DNA of 64,000 nucleotides from Microbulbifer sp. TB1203. GTDB taxonomy: Bacteria; Pseudomonadota; Gammaproteobacteria; Pseudomonadales; Cellvibrionaceae. Below, piece by piece: positions 45,601 through 55,415 of the stretch (positions within the stretch are counted from its first letter, which is position 1; each line of letters opens with the position of its first letter). A model generated the notes under the pieces. The model ran no database searches, was not told the DNA's origin, and saw only the letters and a list, made by a program, of their open reading frames with translations. The stretch spans positions 1,988,501 through 2,052,500 of the forward strand of contig NZ_CP116899.1 in the NCBI RefSeq assembly GCF_030997045.1, given 5' to 3'. A program made the translations under genes and the position numbers.

Positions 45601-46608
45601 CTGAATTTCCGCGTCTACGGTTTCCCCGCTGACGGTGCCGGCAATGTGGTGCCGGCTGTCGTCGACACGCAGTTGCAAACCTTCGGTGGCCAGTTTCCAG
45701 GGAGACAGCGTCAGCGCCGCGCGGCCAGACAGTGAAAAACGATGCTGCACCAGCGGCAGGGAAAAGCTTTCGATATGCAGCAGCAGTTGGTCGTCTCCCG
45801 GCTGCCAGAGGGCGAGGTGCCCCTCGGCGTCCAGGGCCTGCCCCTGCGGCAGTTGCAACAGGGTGCCGACAAAGCCCCCGGGATTTTCCTTCGCCGAGAA
45901 CTCCAGCACGTAGCGCCGGTTCTCGACCTCCCTACCCTCCAGGATCAGCTGCAGGCCGGCGCCGTTCAGTTCGCGCACTTCCAACTGTATCCCCGCCGGT
46001 TCACCCTCCCACAGATAGCGCCCGCTGGATCTGACCGAGACCGCCGGCAACCCGGCCAGGCGCCGGTCGATCACCTGCAGGCGGTCGATCTGCAGCGAAC
46101 CGAGGCGCACGGCCGGCGGGGAGAAAGCTTTCTCCTCAGGGGGCTCGACCGCATCGCGGACCGCCTGCCTCTGCGCTTCCAGCAACTCCTCGAGCACATC
46201 GTCATTGAAAATTAATTCCTCCGCGCCGATCTTCTCGATGTCGATGCGGTTGCCGATCAATCCGCCGAGGCTGACATCCACCTCCAGCCCGCGGCCTTCC
46301 AGCAGGACCTCTGGGCCGTAGTGGATTTTCAAGCGGGAAAAAGTCCAGCCGCCCAGGTGTTCGCTGCCGATCTCCCCCGCCTCGATCCTCAGTTCGGGAA
46401 CCAGTTTTTCAGCGACGTAAAGGGTGCCGTGGGTGAGCAGCACCCGCCCCCCTTCGGTGCCCAGCAGCAGTAGCAATGCCAGCGGCAGGGCGAGCAGCAG
46501 GCTGAACAGCAGCGAGCGCCGCTCGCCCAGTCCGTGCCACAGGCTGTGCGCCACCGAGCCCAAGGCGCGGACGACAGCGGAGAGATAGGCTGTGAGTGCG
46601 CCCCACAT
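42601..46608 (-). CDS. tamB: TamB, translocation and assembly module subunit
   Basis: A 1335-residue inner-membrane-anchored protein that spans the periplasm and works with TamA in outer-membrane assembly and probably phospholipid transport. One N-terminal hydrophobic segment (about 30-55, LLFSLLLALPLALLLLLG) anchors it; the rest is long repetitive beta structure (AsmA/DUF490 type), with many SGxxxLDLxxxG-like strands. The C-terminal 300 residues contain the conserved DUF490 region, with LDQQSYVRGLGLDSELRGKVDIAG and FAQLLFGKSLSDISPLQAVRL. Length is close to the usual 1250-1350. The gene begins one base after the tamA stop. Confidence 0.92.
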   Translation of the reverse strand: MWGALTAYLSAVVRALGSVAHSLWHGLGERRSLLFSLLLALPLALLLLLGTEGGRVLLTHGTLYVAEKLVPELRIEAGEIGSEHLGGWTFSRLKIHYGPEVLLEGRGLEVDVSLGGLIGNRIDIEKIGAEELIFNDDVLEELLEAQRQAVRDAVEPPEEKAFSPPAVRLGSLQIDRLQVIDRRLAGLPAVSVRSSGRYLWEGEPAGIQLEVRELNGAGLQLILEGREVENRRYVLEFSAKENPGGFVGTLLQLPQGQALDAEGHLALWQPGDDQLLLHIESFSLPLVQHRFSLSGRAALTLSPWKLATEGLQLRVDDSRHHIAGTVSGETVDAEIQFNRLPLAISRPWQDVLDGGYLSADLKIKGPLKLPAVSGTLDLDSRYSGQPLRLQGLVQTRDKIIVIDTATVTLADAQLAAQGSVDIAGESLDLKGEIHRLALDSIRELLAALPQTGEVEIPSDLGGSVERLQLSAKGPWKNPALTVQLDAALVYRQLDAQLRAGVRGDLNRVTLSEILLDSERLRIDGDGTVDIAGESLDLNLKVNAEDFRPAEQLGLAAAEGVAMDMTAEVDVAGPWKNPQASARIRSDGSYRDYRYQLRGGAAGDLDKIDLNRLRLDLFADSGARRFSAQPLRGPQSLISERSQSDISSSPQQSRVATLAADAERLSRDGNAWLEVDGIIEPRAARARGRMAGRNIPVSLAELAGVALPPSLEGEISIDGEFSGPFANPEARAEVLGLGAFRSEPWQLQGDLAYGGGRVALSEVELVWAERNQLSAHGSLDRQRLDLEVRGRAVLADFDEWLAADITERGEVTLSATAAGSPQQPQLEGEFKLLSQSRGRGESVQPLELVFDWHTEGENLQMTLDARHGARRAIDARARLAVAPILEQLFADTPPGAQKPPLPLKLDSSGSADLAVVAAFIDPEIHAMSGQLRFELNADGTSERPKLRGYVDLENGSYEHRPTSTRLRRIDFAARLTPEAWRIERARAEDTEKGSVSLAGAVRFAEGVPPVLDFRLRADRAHLLNTPAVRGAISGELTLTGDTGDAQLGGVLTLRPLEVQIEQLIGSSVPEIEVVEVDLDLDLEGSQPERVPPLLQNIALAIQVVLDQQSYVRGLGLDSELRGKVDIAGTAAKPRAAGELRIVRGSFDLLGKRFELQEGQVQFENNEAAIYVKGVHEYSDGEITAEITGTTRDLDVTFSSSPAAPQDEIFAQLLFGKSLSDISPLQAVRLVSVVRTLQSGGPTFDPLAKTRDLLGVDTLDIQQEEAAEGEQDQYALSLGKYITNRIYIELQRSTDPLNPWQAEMEIELKRNLSLEIKSAAEGESGAGSVELQWKKDY

Positions 46609-46609
46609 A

Positions 46610-48394
46610 TCAGAACGCCTGCCCGAGACTGACGTAGACCTGGAGCCCGTCGTCGAGGCCTTCGCGGCGGTCGAGGGGAACGGCGAGGTCCAGGCGCAGG
46701 GGCGCGAAGGAGGTGAAATAGCGCACCCCTACGCCGGCGCCCCAGAAGAGATCGGAAAAATCCGGGCTGGGGTCCGCGTAGGCGTTGCCACCGTCGACAA
46801 ACAGCACCCCGCCCCAGGTGTCGCTGAAGCGGAAGCGGCCCTCCAGGGAAATCTCGCTGAGACCGCGGCCGCCGATGGGATCGGAGAGGGTCGGTTCGCC
46901 GCCCGGCTCTTCCGGCGGTATCAGCAGGCGCGGACCCAGGGCCTGGTAGCCGTAGCCGCGCACCGAGCCGCCGCCACCGGCGTAGAAGCGCTCGTCCGCG
47001 GGTATCTCCAGGTTGTCGATACCGGAAATGATCCCTGCCCTGGCACGTACCGCCAGCGTGGGTTCGTAGCGCACCTGTTCCGCGGTCTTGTAGCCGGTGA
47101 CCACCAGGATACTTTTCACGAAGTGGGTGTCGTCGTTGTTCAGGTCCACATAGGGTTTGACTTCCAGCGCCGCGGTGGCGCCGTGGCGCGCGTCCAGCAG
47201 GTTGTCGGTGGTATCCCATTTCAAGCCGAGGGGAAAGGACAGCAGGCGGTAGTTCTCGGTGGTGCCCTCCTCTTCGTCCACCCGGCTGAATTTGAGCTCG
47301 GTGCCCACACCGGCGGTGCGGTGCTTGCTCAATTTGCGGCTGACCGCGGCTCCCACGGTCAGGGATTCGGCGCTGTAGGAATCCCTCTCCTCATTGGAGA
47401 ATTCTGTCTTGGCGGAAAAGTTTTGGTCGTCGCGCAGGAAGCGGGGCACCAGCAGTTGGCCTTTCAGGGTCTGCTGCACCGGGTTGATTTTGCTCGCGAT
47501 CTCGATTTTTTCCCCGCGGTGCAGCACATTGCGGTGCTCCCAGCCGGCGGAGACGCCGGCGCCCTCGCTGGAGGTGTAGCCCACACCCAGTTTCACCGTG
47601 CGATGACTGCGCTCCTTCAGCACGAAGGTGATATCCACCCGGCCGCCGCGGGGGCTGGATACCTCGCTGTTGGCGCTGGCGATCAGGTTGGTGCGCAGCA
47701 GCCGCAGGCGCGCGGCATCGATCTTGCTGCGACTGAAGCAGTCGCCACTGTGAATCTGCAGTTTCTTGTGCAGGAAATCCGGCTCCACCGAGATGAGCCC
47801 TTCGATCCTGACCTCACCCACCACCACCTCCGGGCTCGGCGCGACAATATATTCCAGGCGGGCGGCGGCCTCGCTGTGGATTACTGTGGCCCGGTAACTG
47901 ACATCGATATCCAGCAGGCAGGCATTCTCACCCAGATATTTCTCGATCGTCTCCACGCCCTCGAGCACCTTCTTCGCTTCCAGCGGATCGCCCTCGCGCA
48001 GGGGCACACCGCCAAAACCGCGGCGCAGGCGTTCCGGCATATCAATGGAGAGACTCTTGATACGGTATTGGGGACCGGGGTTGACCTGGTAGAGGATTTT
48101 GCCGCCGCTCACCGACTGGCGCACGCGGGCGGAGTAATAACCCCGGGAGCGCAGCAACTTTTCCAGGGAGCCGCGCTCGTAGCGGGCCACGTCGTGGGGG
48201 TCTTCGTAGGCTTTGAGCTGACTGCTGCCCTTGCGCAGTTTTTTCAGTTCCTCGCGCAGCCATTCCCTCAGGGCTTCGTTACCCTGGATACGCACTTCAA
48301 ATCCGGGCAGACGGTCGAAGAACGGAATGGCCAGCGCCGGCTGCAGCGGTATCACCAATAACCCCGCCAACAGAATACCAATTAAAACTCGCAA
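46610..48394 (-). CDS. tamA: TamA, Omp85-family outer-membrane protein
   Basis: A 594-residue Omp85 protein with signal peptide to about residue 22 (PALA), three POTRA domains to about residue 270, and a 16-strand beta-barrel. Barrel landmarks are the YAGGGGSVRGYGYQALGPR stretch, which contains the conserved lid-loop RGY, and a C-terminal VSLGQAF ending in Phe. It partners TamB in inserting a subset of outer-membrane proteins. It lies upstream of tamB in the same operon. Confidence 0.93.
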   Translation of the reverse strand: MRVLIGILLAGLLVIPLQPALAIPFFDRLPGFEVRIQGNEALREWLREELKKLRKGSSQLKAYEDPHDVARYERGSLEKLLRSRGYYSARVRQSVSGGKILYQVNPGPQYRIKSLSIDMPERLRRGFGGVPLREGDPLEAKKVLEGVETIEKYLGENACLLDIDVSYRATVIHSEAAARLEYIVAPSPEVVVGEVRIEGLISVEPDFLHKKLQIHSGDCFSRSKIDAARLRLLRTNLIASANSEVSSPRGGRVDITFVLKERSHRTVKLGVGYTSSEGAGVSAGWEHRNVLHRGEKIEIASKINPVQQTLKGQLLVPRFLRDDQNFSAKTEFSNEERDSYSAESLTVGAAVSRKLSKHRTAGVGTELKFSRVDEEEGTTENYRLLSFPLGLKWDTTDNLLDARHGATAALEVKPYVDLNNDDTHFVKSILVVTGYKTAEQVRYEPTLAVRARAGIISGIDNLEIPADERFYAGGGGSVRGYGYQALGPRLLIPPEEPGGEPTLSDPIGGRGLSEISLEGRFRFSDTWGGVLFVDGGNAYADPSPDFSDLFWGAGVGVRYFTSFAPLRLDLAVPLDRREGLDDGLQVYVSLGQAF

Positions 48395-48446
48395 TGGATT
48401 CGCCTGTTGTTCCGATACTTCCGCCGGTGAGTCGCCGGTTCTTCCG

Positions 48447-48827
48447 TTACGGCCGGGGGACAGCCTGTTCCATCAGCGGATTGCAGTTGCGGATGATGAC
48501 GCGTCCTTCGAGCAGGTTGCCCTTGGAGTATTCGGAAAAGATGCACTCATTGGTCTTGGGATCGAAATTCTCGATCCACAGGTTGTCGTCCTTCCAAGTA
48601 GAGCCGAGATGGCGCTGTCCATTCGGCACTTTGATATGCATAACGCCGCCAAAGCGCTTCACGAACACCTGCTGGTAGTGGAAGTAGTAGGCGAGCCAGC
48701 CGGCCAGGAAAATAATACCGGCGACAATGGCGCCTTTGCCCAGGTGGCCCAGGCGGCTACCGGCGAAGAGGGCAAGAACGACGAGGGCGATCACCGCCGC
48801 CCAGTAGAGATAGGTAACCATAGGCAT
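48447..48827 (-). CDS. Small membrane protein of unknown function upstream of tamA
   Basis: A 126-residue protein with two membrane helices at about 4-24 and 31-48, joined by a glycine-containing turn, followed by a C-terminal extramembrane domain of about 75 residues with two cysteines (ECIF, NCNP) and aromatic-rich strands. I recognise no family. It is 52 bp upstream of tamA on the same strand and is probably cotranscribed. The start could instead be the ATG two codons later; neither has a strong ribosome-binding site. Confidence 0.65.
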   Translation of the reverse strand: MPMVTYLYWAAVIALVVLALFAGSRLGHLGKGAIVAGIIFLAGWLAYYFHYQQVFVKRFGGVMHIKVPNGQRHLGSTWKDDNLWIENFDPKTNECIFSEYSKGNLLEGRVIIRNCNPLMEQAVPRP

Positions 48828-48967
48828 TCATCCGTGAGAATTTCGGGATTGATATTGCGCGTTAGGGTAGCGTATTTGGGTGGTTGGTGGCGAGTGCCGG
48901 GAGCGCCGAGCCCAGCTCGGCATGTGGGCCGAAGGCCCGCTGGGCGGGCACAGGGCTTTGCTACAGA

Positions 48968-50941
<1,974 letters not shown>

Positions 50942-51280
50942 CTCGGCTGACCTTGTCCGTTCATTATTCTCAAGGGTCGCACATTATTGGCGACTGTATT
51001 GCTCGGGCAATCATGCCTTGGCCTGACTATTAAAAACAGTTTAAACTTTTTAATATTTATTAAATTTTATTTAACAAACCCGACTCACCTGTAGGAGCGG
51101 CGGGGCGGCCATCCGCCCATGGCCGCGACAAATTTGTTGGGAACAAATTTGGACGCCGAAGGCGCCCGAAGGGTGAGCGCCAAGGATGGCGCGAATCAGC
51201 GGTCTGTGCTTCGTAGCACAGACTGATCGCGGCCATGGGCCGCTCCTACAAAGGGGCAGGGTACCGAAAAGGAGGTTTGC
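50942..51280. repeat. Divergent control region with a stacked-hairpin REP cluster
   Basis: The left part (51020-51078) is AT-rich with TTTAAACTTTTTAA-like runs and probably holds the aacS promoter. At 51090-51250 two facing family A repeats enclose three further hairpins: CAAATTTGTT/AACAAATTTG, GCGCC/GGCGC, and GTCTGTGCT/AGCACAGAC. The cluster ends 30 bp before the LysR start, so its right arm is within the LysR leader. Confidence 0.7.
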
Positions 51281-52207
51281 CTGAGCGCCACCGTCAAACA
51301 ACTGCGCGCCTTCGTCACCGCCGCCAGAACCCGCAGCCTTGCCGAGGCCAGCGCCCAGTTGCATATCTCCCAGCCGGCACTGTCGGTGGCGATCCGCAAT
51401 CTGGAGTCCGCCGCAGGCGGGCCGCTGTTCAACCGCGACAGCCGCCAGCTGGCACTGACGCCGGAGGGGCGGGAATTCCTCGATCGCGCCGAACAGCTGC
51501 TGCGCACCTGGGACCAGTCGCTGGATGCCATCCAGCAGCGATTCCGGTTGCAGCGCGGGCAGCTGTCGCTGGCGGTGATCCCCGCCTTTGCCTTCAACCG
51601 ACTACCCGACCTGCTGGCGCGGTTTCACAGCCTGCACCCGGAAATCAATATCCTGCTTGAGGATATCGTGATGGAGCGGGTGCTGCAGGCGGTGTTGGAA
51701 GGGCGTGTGGAACTGGGCATCAGCTTCAGACCGGACGACCTGGCGGGGCTGGAATTTGTGCCCTGCGGCGAGGATCGTTTTGTCGCCGTGCTGCCACCGG
51801 GCCACCCACTGGCACAGCGGAAGTCCCTGCGCTGGGCGGACCTGGCGGCGGAACCCTTTATCGCCATGAACCGCGGCTCCGCGATACGCCGCTGGACCGA
51901 TCAGGCTTTTGCCAGTAGCGGAAAAGCGGTGCGCCTGCTGTGCGAGGCCAACCAGCTCAGCACTATCGGCCAATTGGTCAGTGTGGGCCTGGGCGCAAGC
52001 GCGGTACCCAGCCTGTGCGAAAGCCAGATGCGCGACTGTGGACTGAAATGCCTGCCGCTGTCGGGGCCGGTGGTGGCACAGCAGGTCGGCGTACTACTGC
52101 GCGGCCGGGGAGACATCTCGGCGCCGGCACAGGCCTTTCTCGAGTTGGTCACCGGCGGGCCGAGGGAACAACCGCCCTCCTCCGCTCAGCCGGGCGAACG
52201 CAGATAG
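51281..52207 (+). CDS. LysR-family transcriptional regulator with apparent CTG start
   Basis: A 308-residue regulator, probably of aacS. The helix-turn-helix is VKQLRAFVTAARTRSLAEAS followed by HISQPALSVAIRNLE; a conventional start at the TTG at 51359 would delete most of it. In frame there is no upstream ATG, GTG or TTG, but a CTG at 51281 has a perfect AAGGAGG 5 nt upstream and gives the typical LysR N-terminus and length. Residues about 90-295 are the LysR substrate-binding domain. Its 3' end overlaps that of the convergent HAAS gene by 22 bp. Alternatively the real ATG has mutated. Confidence 0.8.
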   Translation: MSATVKQLRAFVTAARTRSLAEASAQLHISQPALSVAIRNLESAAGGPLFNRDSRQLALTPEGREFLDRAEQLLRTWDQSLDAIQQRFRLQRGQLSLAVIPAFAFNRLPDLLARFHSLHPEINILLEDIVMERVLQAVLEGRVELGISFRPDDLAGLEFVPCGEDRFVAVLPPGHPLAQRKSLRWADLAAEPFIAMNRGSAIRRWTDQAFASSGKAVRLLCEANQLSTIGQLVSVGLGASAVPSLCESQMRDCGLKCLPLSGPVVAQQVGVLLRGRGDISAPAQAFLELVTGGPREQPPSSAQPGERR

Positions 52208-53121
52208 AGACGAACATTCTTGAGCAGATCCCAGGCGGTTATGACCAGCAAGATGCCGGTGATGATCCGCCAGTTCTTCAATGGCATTTCCCACTGGTCG
52301 GCAGCCGTATCGCCCCACTGAAAAGTGAATACCTGCTCCAGGTTGAACAGCAGCGCGAGCAGCAGCAGCCAGCCGGCATTGAGGAAAGCGTCGGCGACCA
52401 GCTTCCCCCGGGTCCAGAAAGGGGAGAACAACTTGCCCAGGGCCATCAGAATGCTGAGCCCCGCAGCGATATTCAACCAGGGCAGCAGCGTCTGCACTCC
52501 GTCGCTAAAGACAAACATGGCACCGCCCTGCAGCGAGGTAAAGACATCGTTCAGCCACGCCATAAAGAGCAGTATCGCGACCAGCTCGGCCGCGCTTTCG
52601 AACTGGCTGATGCGATGGTCCGGGTCGGCGATCCGCGGCAGTTTGCGCGGATCCCATTTGCCGAAGAAATCGCTGTAGCTGATGCTCTCGCCGGCCAGGT
52701 AAAAGCCGAGGGTCACCCAGGCAAAGCAGTGCAACCCGGCGTCGAAAGTGCCGGTCAGCCAATGCACGGCGGCGCGGGTAAAGTCCGGCTCCGGCTGGCT
52801 GAACAACCCGAGTGCGGTGACGACACCGTTGGCGATGATCACCGCCAGGAACACCCATTTCAGCACCTGGATATACAGAGGGAAAAGAGCCTCGCTGACC
52901 AGGGTCCTGTGCGGCCGGTAGGCCGCTGCCACCTCCATCGGGTGCCCCCTCCGTTTCAACAGGCTCAGCACCTCCGCTTCCGTAGGTGCGCGCCCCAGGC
53001 TGTCGGCCATGTCGTCGCACTGGTCCCGCAGGTCCGAGTAAAGTTCACTGCCGACGTCTTCCCGCATCCCGCCCGGCAGATAGGTTTTCACGTTATCGAC
53101 ATAGCGTTGCAGCCAATCCAT
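52186..53121 (-). CDS. HAAS-domain multi-pass membrane protein
   Basis: A 311-residue protein starting with a HAAS-type helical domain (WLQRYVDNVKTYLPGGMREDVGSELYSDLRDQ), which is the small signalling module commonly paired with PadR regulators, then about six hydrophobic segments. The start ATG overlaps the padR-type stop (TGATG) and has GGGGAG 8 nt upstream. A longer frame begins at a GTG one codon earlier. The HAAS/PadR pair probably forms a membrane-stress or antimicrobial-response unit; the precise trigger is unknown. The 3' end overlaps the LysR gene. Confidence 0.75.
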   Translation of the reverse strand: MDWLQRYVDNVKTYLPGGMREDVGSELYSDLRDQCDDMADSLGRAPTEAEVLSLLKRRGHPMEVAAAYRPHRTLVSEALFPLYIQVLKWVFLAVIIANGVVTALGLFSQPEPDFTRAAVHWLTGTFDAGLHCFAWVTLGFYLAGESISYSDFFGKWDPRKLPRIADPDHRISQFESAAELVAILLFMAWLNDVFTSLQGGAMFVFSDGVQTLLPWLNIAAGLSILMALGKLFSPFWTRGKLVADAFLNAGWLLLLALLFNLEQVFTFQWGDTAADQWEMPLKNWRIITGILLVITAWDLLKNVRLYLRSPG

Positions 53122-53471
53122 CACGTTTTCTCCCCGAGTTGTTCAATGGCGCCGTTGAGCTTCCGCCACTCCGCCGCCATCTGTTGCAGGGCGGTTTCGC
53201 CGTCTTCACTGATTCGGTAGAAGCGCCTTTTGCGGCCGTCCTGGAGCTTCCACTCACTGGTCAGTAGCCCCTGGTCCTCCAGCCGCCTGAGCAGCGGATA
53301 GAGAGTTCCCTCGTCCATTTCCAGGCCAATGGCGGCCAAGCGTTTGCGCAGGGAATAGCCGTAATGGGAACTGCCCAGCGCCCGCAGCACGGCCAGGATC
53401 ACCACCCCGCGGCGCATTTCCATAATCAGTTTGTTCAGACGGTCCGGCGCAAGCGTCACCTTGCCCTCCAT
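53121..53471 (-). CDS. PadR-family transcriptional regulator
   Basis: A 116-residue winged-helix repressor: RRGVVILAVLRALGSSHYGYSLRKRL, DEGTLYPLLRRLEDQGLLTSEW and RKRRFYRISEDGETAL. I start it at the ATG at 53471; a GTG at 53459 has GGAGG 5 nt upstream and is equally plausible. Two 19-bp operator-like palindromes lie immediately upstream, overlapping the ATG, which points to autorepression. The stop overlaps the start of the HAAS gene. Such PadR/HAAS pairs are common in many bacteria. Confidence 0.82.
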   Translation of the reverse strand: MEGKVTLAPDRLNKLIMEMRRGVVILAVLRALGSSHYGYSLRKRLAAIGLEMDEGTLYPLLRRLEDQGLLTSEWKLQDGRKRRFYRISEDGETALQQMAAEWRKLNGAIEQLGEKT

Positions 53472-53510
53472 ACTGTGTACCACACAGTACTTACTGTGCA
53501 CCACACAGTA
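53471..53510. promoter_or_regulatory. Tandem palindromic operators of the PadR-HAAS operon
   Basis: TACTGTGTACCACACAGTA (53471-53489) and TACTGTGCACCACACAGTA (53492-53510) differ at one base and start 21 bp apart, two helical turns. Each is an inverted repeat of TACTGTG/CACAGTA. This spacing suits two regulator dimers on the same DNA face. Confidence 0.8.
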
Positions 53511-53646
53511 ATCGAGTGCAAGAGAAATTTTGCACCGCGGAGGGAGAAGCGGGGTTATTGGGAGACTATGCAGGAAAAGCGGAGGGGCGAACGCAAAGTT
53601 CGCCCCGGGACGGGTGGCGAATACCGGATGCCGAATACCAAAAGTA

Positions 53647-54117
53647 TTATTGCGTCATCGCCCGCAGCATCCAGGCAGTTTTTTCATGCACCCGCATACG
53701 GTCGGAGACCAGCGCGATGGTGGATTCATCGTCGCCCGCCTGGGCGGCCTTGAGAGCATCCCGGCAGGTTCTGACCACCTGCTCGTGGTTCTGGGTGAGG
53801 ATCTCCAGCATCTCCTCCGCCGGTGGTACCTGCTCCACCTCCTTGATCGAACCCAGTTCGGAAAAGGCCCGGTAGGTGCCCGGCGCCATTACGCCCAGGG
53901 TGCGTATCCGCTCGGCGATATCGTCCACCGCCGTGGCCAATTCCGTGTACTGTTCCTCGAACATCAGGTGAAGCTGGCGGAACATGGGGCCGGTGACATT
54001 CCAGTGGAAATTGTGGGTCTGCAGGTAGAGGGTGTAGGTGTCCGCCAACAGCCGCTTCAGCCCCTGGGCGATTTTTTCCCTGTCCTGCGCGCCGATGCCG
54101 ATATCGATAGTGCTCAT
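53647..54117 (-). CDS. dps: Dps-family ferritin-like protein
   Basis: A 156-residue protein for iron storage and DNA protection. The start at 54117 has GGAGAG 7 nt upstream; an earlier ATG at 54162 lacks one. Ferroxidase and Dps landmarks are QTHNFHWNVTGPMFRQLHLMFEEQY (His, Asp/Glu sites) and DDIAERIRTLG. The C-terminus MRVHEKTAWMLRAM is conserved. It stands alone, in the same orientation as the downstream PadR gene. Confidence 0.9.
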   Translation of the reverse strand: MSTIDIGIGAQDREKIAQGLKRLLADTYTLYLQTHNFHWNVTGPMFRQLHLMFEEQYTELATAVDDIAERIRTLGVMAPGTYRAFSELGSIKEVEQVPPAEEMLEILTQNHEQVVRTCRDALKAAQAGDDESTIALVSDRMRVHEKTAWMLRAMTQ

Positions 54118-54222
54118 GCTCAAACTCTCCGTTTTCAAGGGATAAAATTCATTGGGGACCATGGTAATTGGCCGGAAACCTCATGAGAAATTAATAAACT
54201 AAAACTCACCAATAGCTATCCA

Positions 54223-55236
54223 CTATGGTATTGGCTTACCTTGCGCCAGATAACCCGCATCCACACCGAACCAGAAGCTGCCATCCGCCTTATTGAACAT
54301 CATATGCCGCACGTTGCCGCCGCTGGGCACCTCGGTGGCGCTGATAAACTTTTCCGTCGCGGTATCGAAGCCGAGAATGCGGTTGGGAATCACCCCGGTA
54401 TCGACGATCCACAGCCGGCCCTTGTCGTCCGGTGCGGTGCCGTAAGGGCGCGGCGTGGCTCCGGGAAGGCGCCACTCGGTAAATTTGCCCGAGGCCGGGA
54501 CGTAGCGGCCCAGGTAGCCGTCGGTGTAGTCCACATACCAGATGTTGCCGTCATCATCGATTTCCAGGCGGCGCGGCCGAGCCCCGGCTCGCGGCAGTGT
54601 TATCTCTGTCAGGGCGAGGGTTTTCGGATCCACCCGGGCCAGCTTGTTGGTGCCGAACAGCGCAATCCAGGGGCGGTTCTGTGCATCCATTTTTATGCCG
54701 TATGGGCGCGCCTTTGCCGACTGCAGCTCCACCACTTTCACTTCGCCGGTTTTGACATCCAGCAGGCCGATGCGATTGCCGTGCTGGGCGGTAAACCAGA
54801 TATTGCCCTCGCGGTTGAACACCATGGTGTGCGGGTCCTCGATTCCCTCCGGCATGGCAAAGCGACGGATTTCGCCACTCTGCGGATCGAGGCGGCCGAT
54901 ATGCGCATTGCGATTGCCCGCGTACCAGACCCGGTCCTGATCGTCGATGATCAGGTTGTGGGGATGACTGCCATCGGGTACCGAAAATTTTTTGAACTCG
55001 CCACTGGCGGGGGAAAAGCGACCGATATAATTGCCGGACTGGCCGCAAAACCACACATCGCCATTGCTGTCTACAAAAGGGTCCCGCGGGCGGCCGCCCC
55101 AAGGCACCTTCCATTCGCTGAGTGACAGCTTGTCCGGCAGCGGCTGTTCTCCGGCGGCGTCGGCGAAAGGAACGAAACTCAGAAAAAACAATACGAAGGA
55201 AAAGGTAGGACGATACAGCTGGGTAAAAGCAAGCAT
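54223..55236 (-). CDS. Vgb-like seven-blade beta-propeller, secreted
   Basis: A 337-residue protein with a signal peptide to about residue 28 (FADA). Six or seven repeated blades carry the pattern D-GN-WF/WY followed by IGR, seen at DSNGDVWFCGQSGNYIGRF, DDQDRVWYAGNRNAHIGRL and similar. This is the virginiamycin B lyase (streptogramin lyase) fold, but the family is broad and includes many proteins of unknown role. A strong GGGAGG precedes the ATG. It lies 180 bp downstream of a cytochrome gene in the same direction, across a palindromic repeat, so function might be redox-related. I make no antibiotic-resistance claim. Confidence 0.8.
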   Translation of the reverse strand: MLAFTQLYRPTFSFVLFFLSFVPFADAAGEQPLPDKLSLSEWKVPWGGRPRDPFVDSNGDVWFCGQSGNYIGRFSPASGEFKKFSVPDGSHPHNLIIDDQDRVWYAGNRNAHIGRLDPQSGEIRRFAMPEGIEDPHTMVFNREGNIWFTAQHGNRIGLLDVKTGEVKVVELQSAKARPYGIKMDAQNRPWIALFGTNKLARVDPKTLALTEITLPRAGARPRRLEIDDDGNIWYVDYTDGYLGRYVPASGKFTEWRLPGATPRPYGTAPDDKGRLWIVDTGVIPNRILGFDTATEKFISATEVPSGGNVRHMMFNKADGSFWFGVDAGYLAQGKPIP

Positions 55237-55280
55237 ATATTGCCTCCCGGTTGTTCAGAAGTTCCCTAACTGATCGGGGT

Positions 55281-55410
55281 GGCACCAAGTTAAGCAGATA
55301 CCCCTTGTAGGATGGGCAAAGCGCAGCGTGCCCATCTTCCGAGACCTTGATGGGCACGCTACGCTTTGCCCATCCTACAGGGGCTCGGATTTTCCGCTTA
55401 ACTTTGTGCC
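55281..55410. repeat. Nested element: family B inverted pair inside CAAGTTAAG arms
   Basis: Outer arms GGCACCAAGTTAAGC (55281) and GCTTAACTTTGTGCC (55396) match at 14 of 15 positions. Inside, TGTAGGATGGGCAAAGCGC and its mirror at 55306-55380 form a second, longer stem. The outer arms resemble those at 42421-42588, which enclose unrelated cargo. Confidence 0.75.
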
Positions 55411-55415
55411 ATTCA

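Noticed and set aside
46592..48361. 589-codon open frame antisense to tamA
   Set aside because: Mirror frame of the Omp85 gene, no ribosome-binding site or motif.
54223..55236. Streptogramin resistance gene
   Set aside because: The Vgb-like propeller family is large and mostly not resistance-related; the signal peptide and context give no support for lyase activity.
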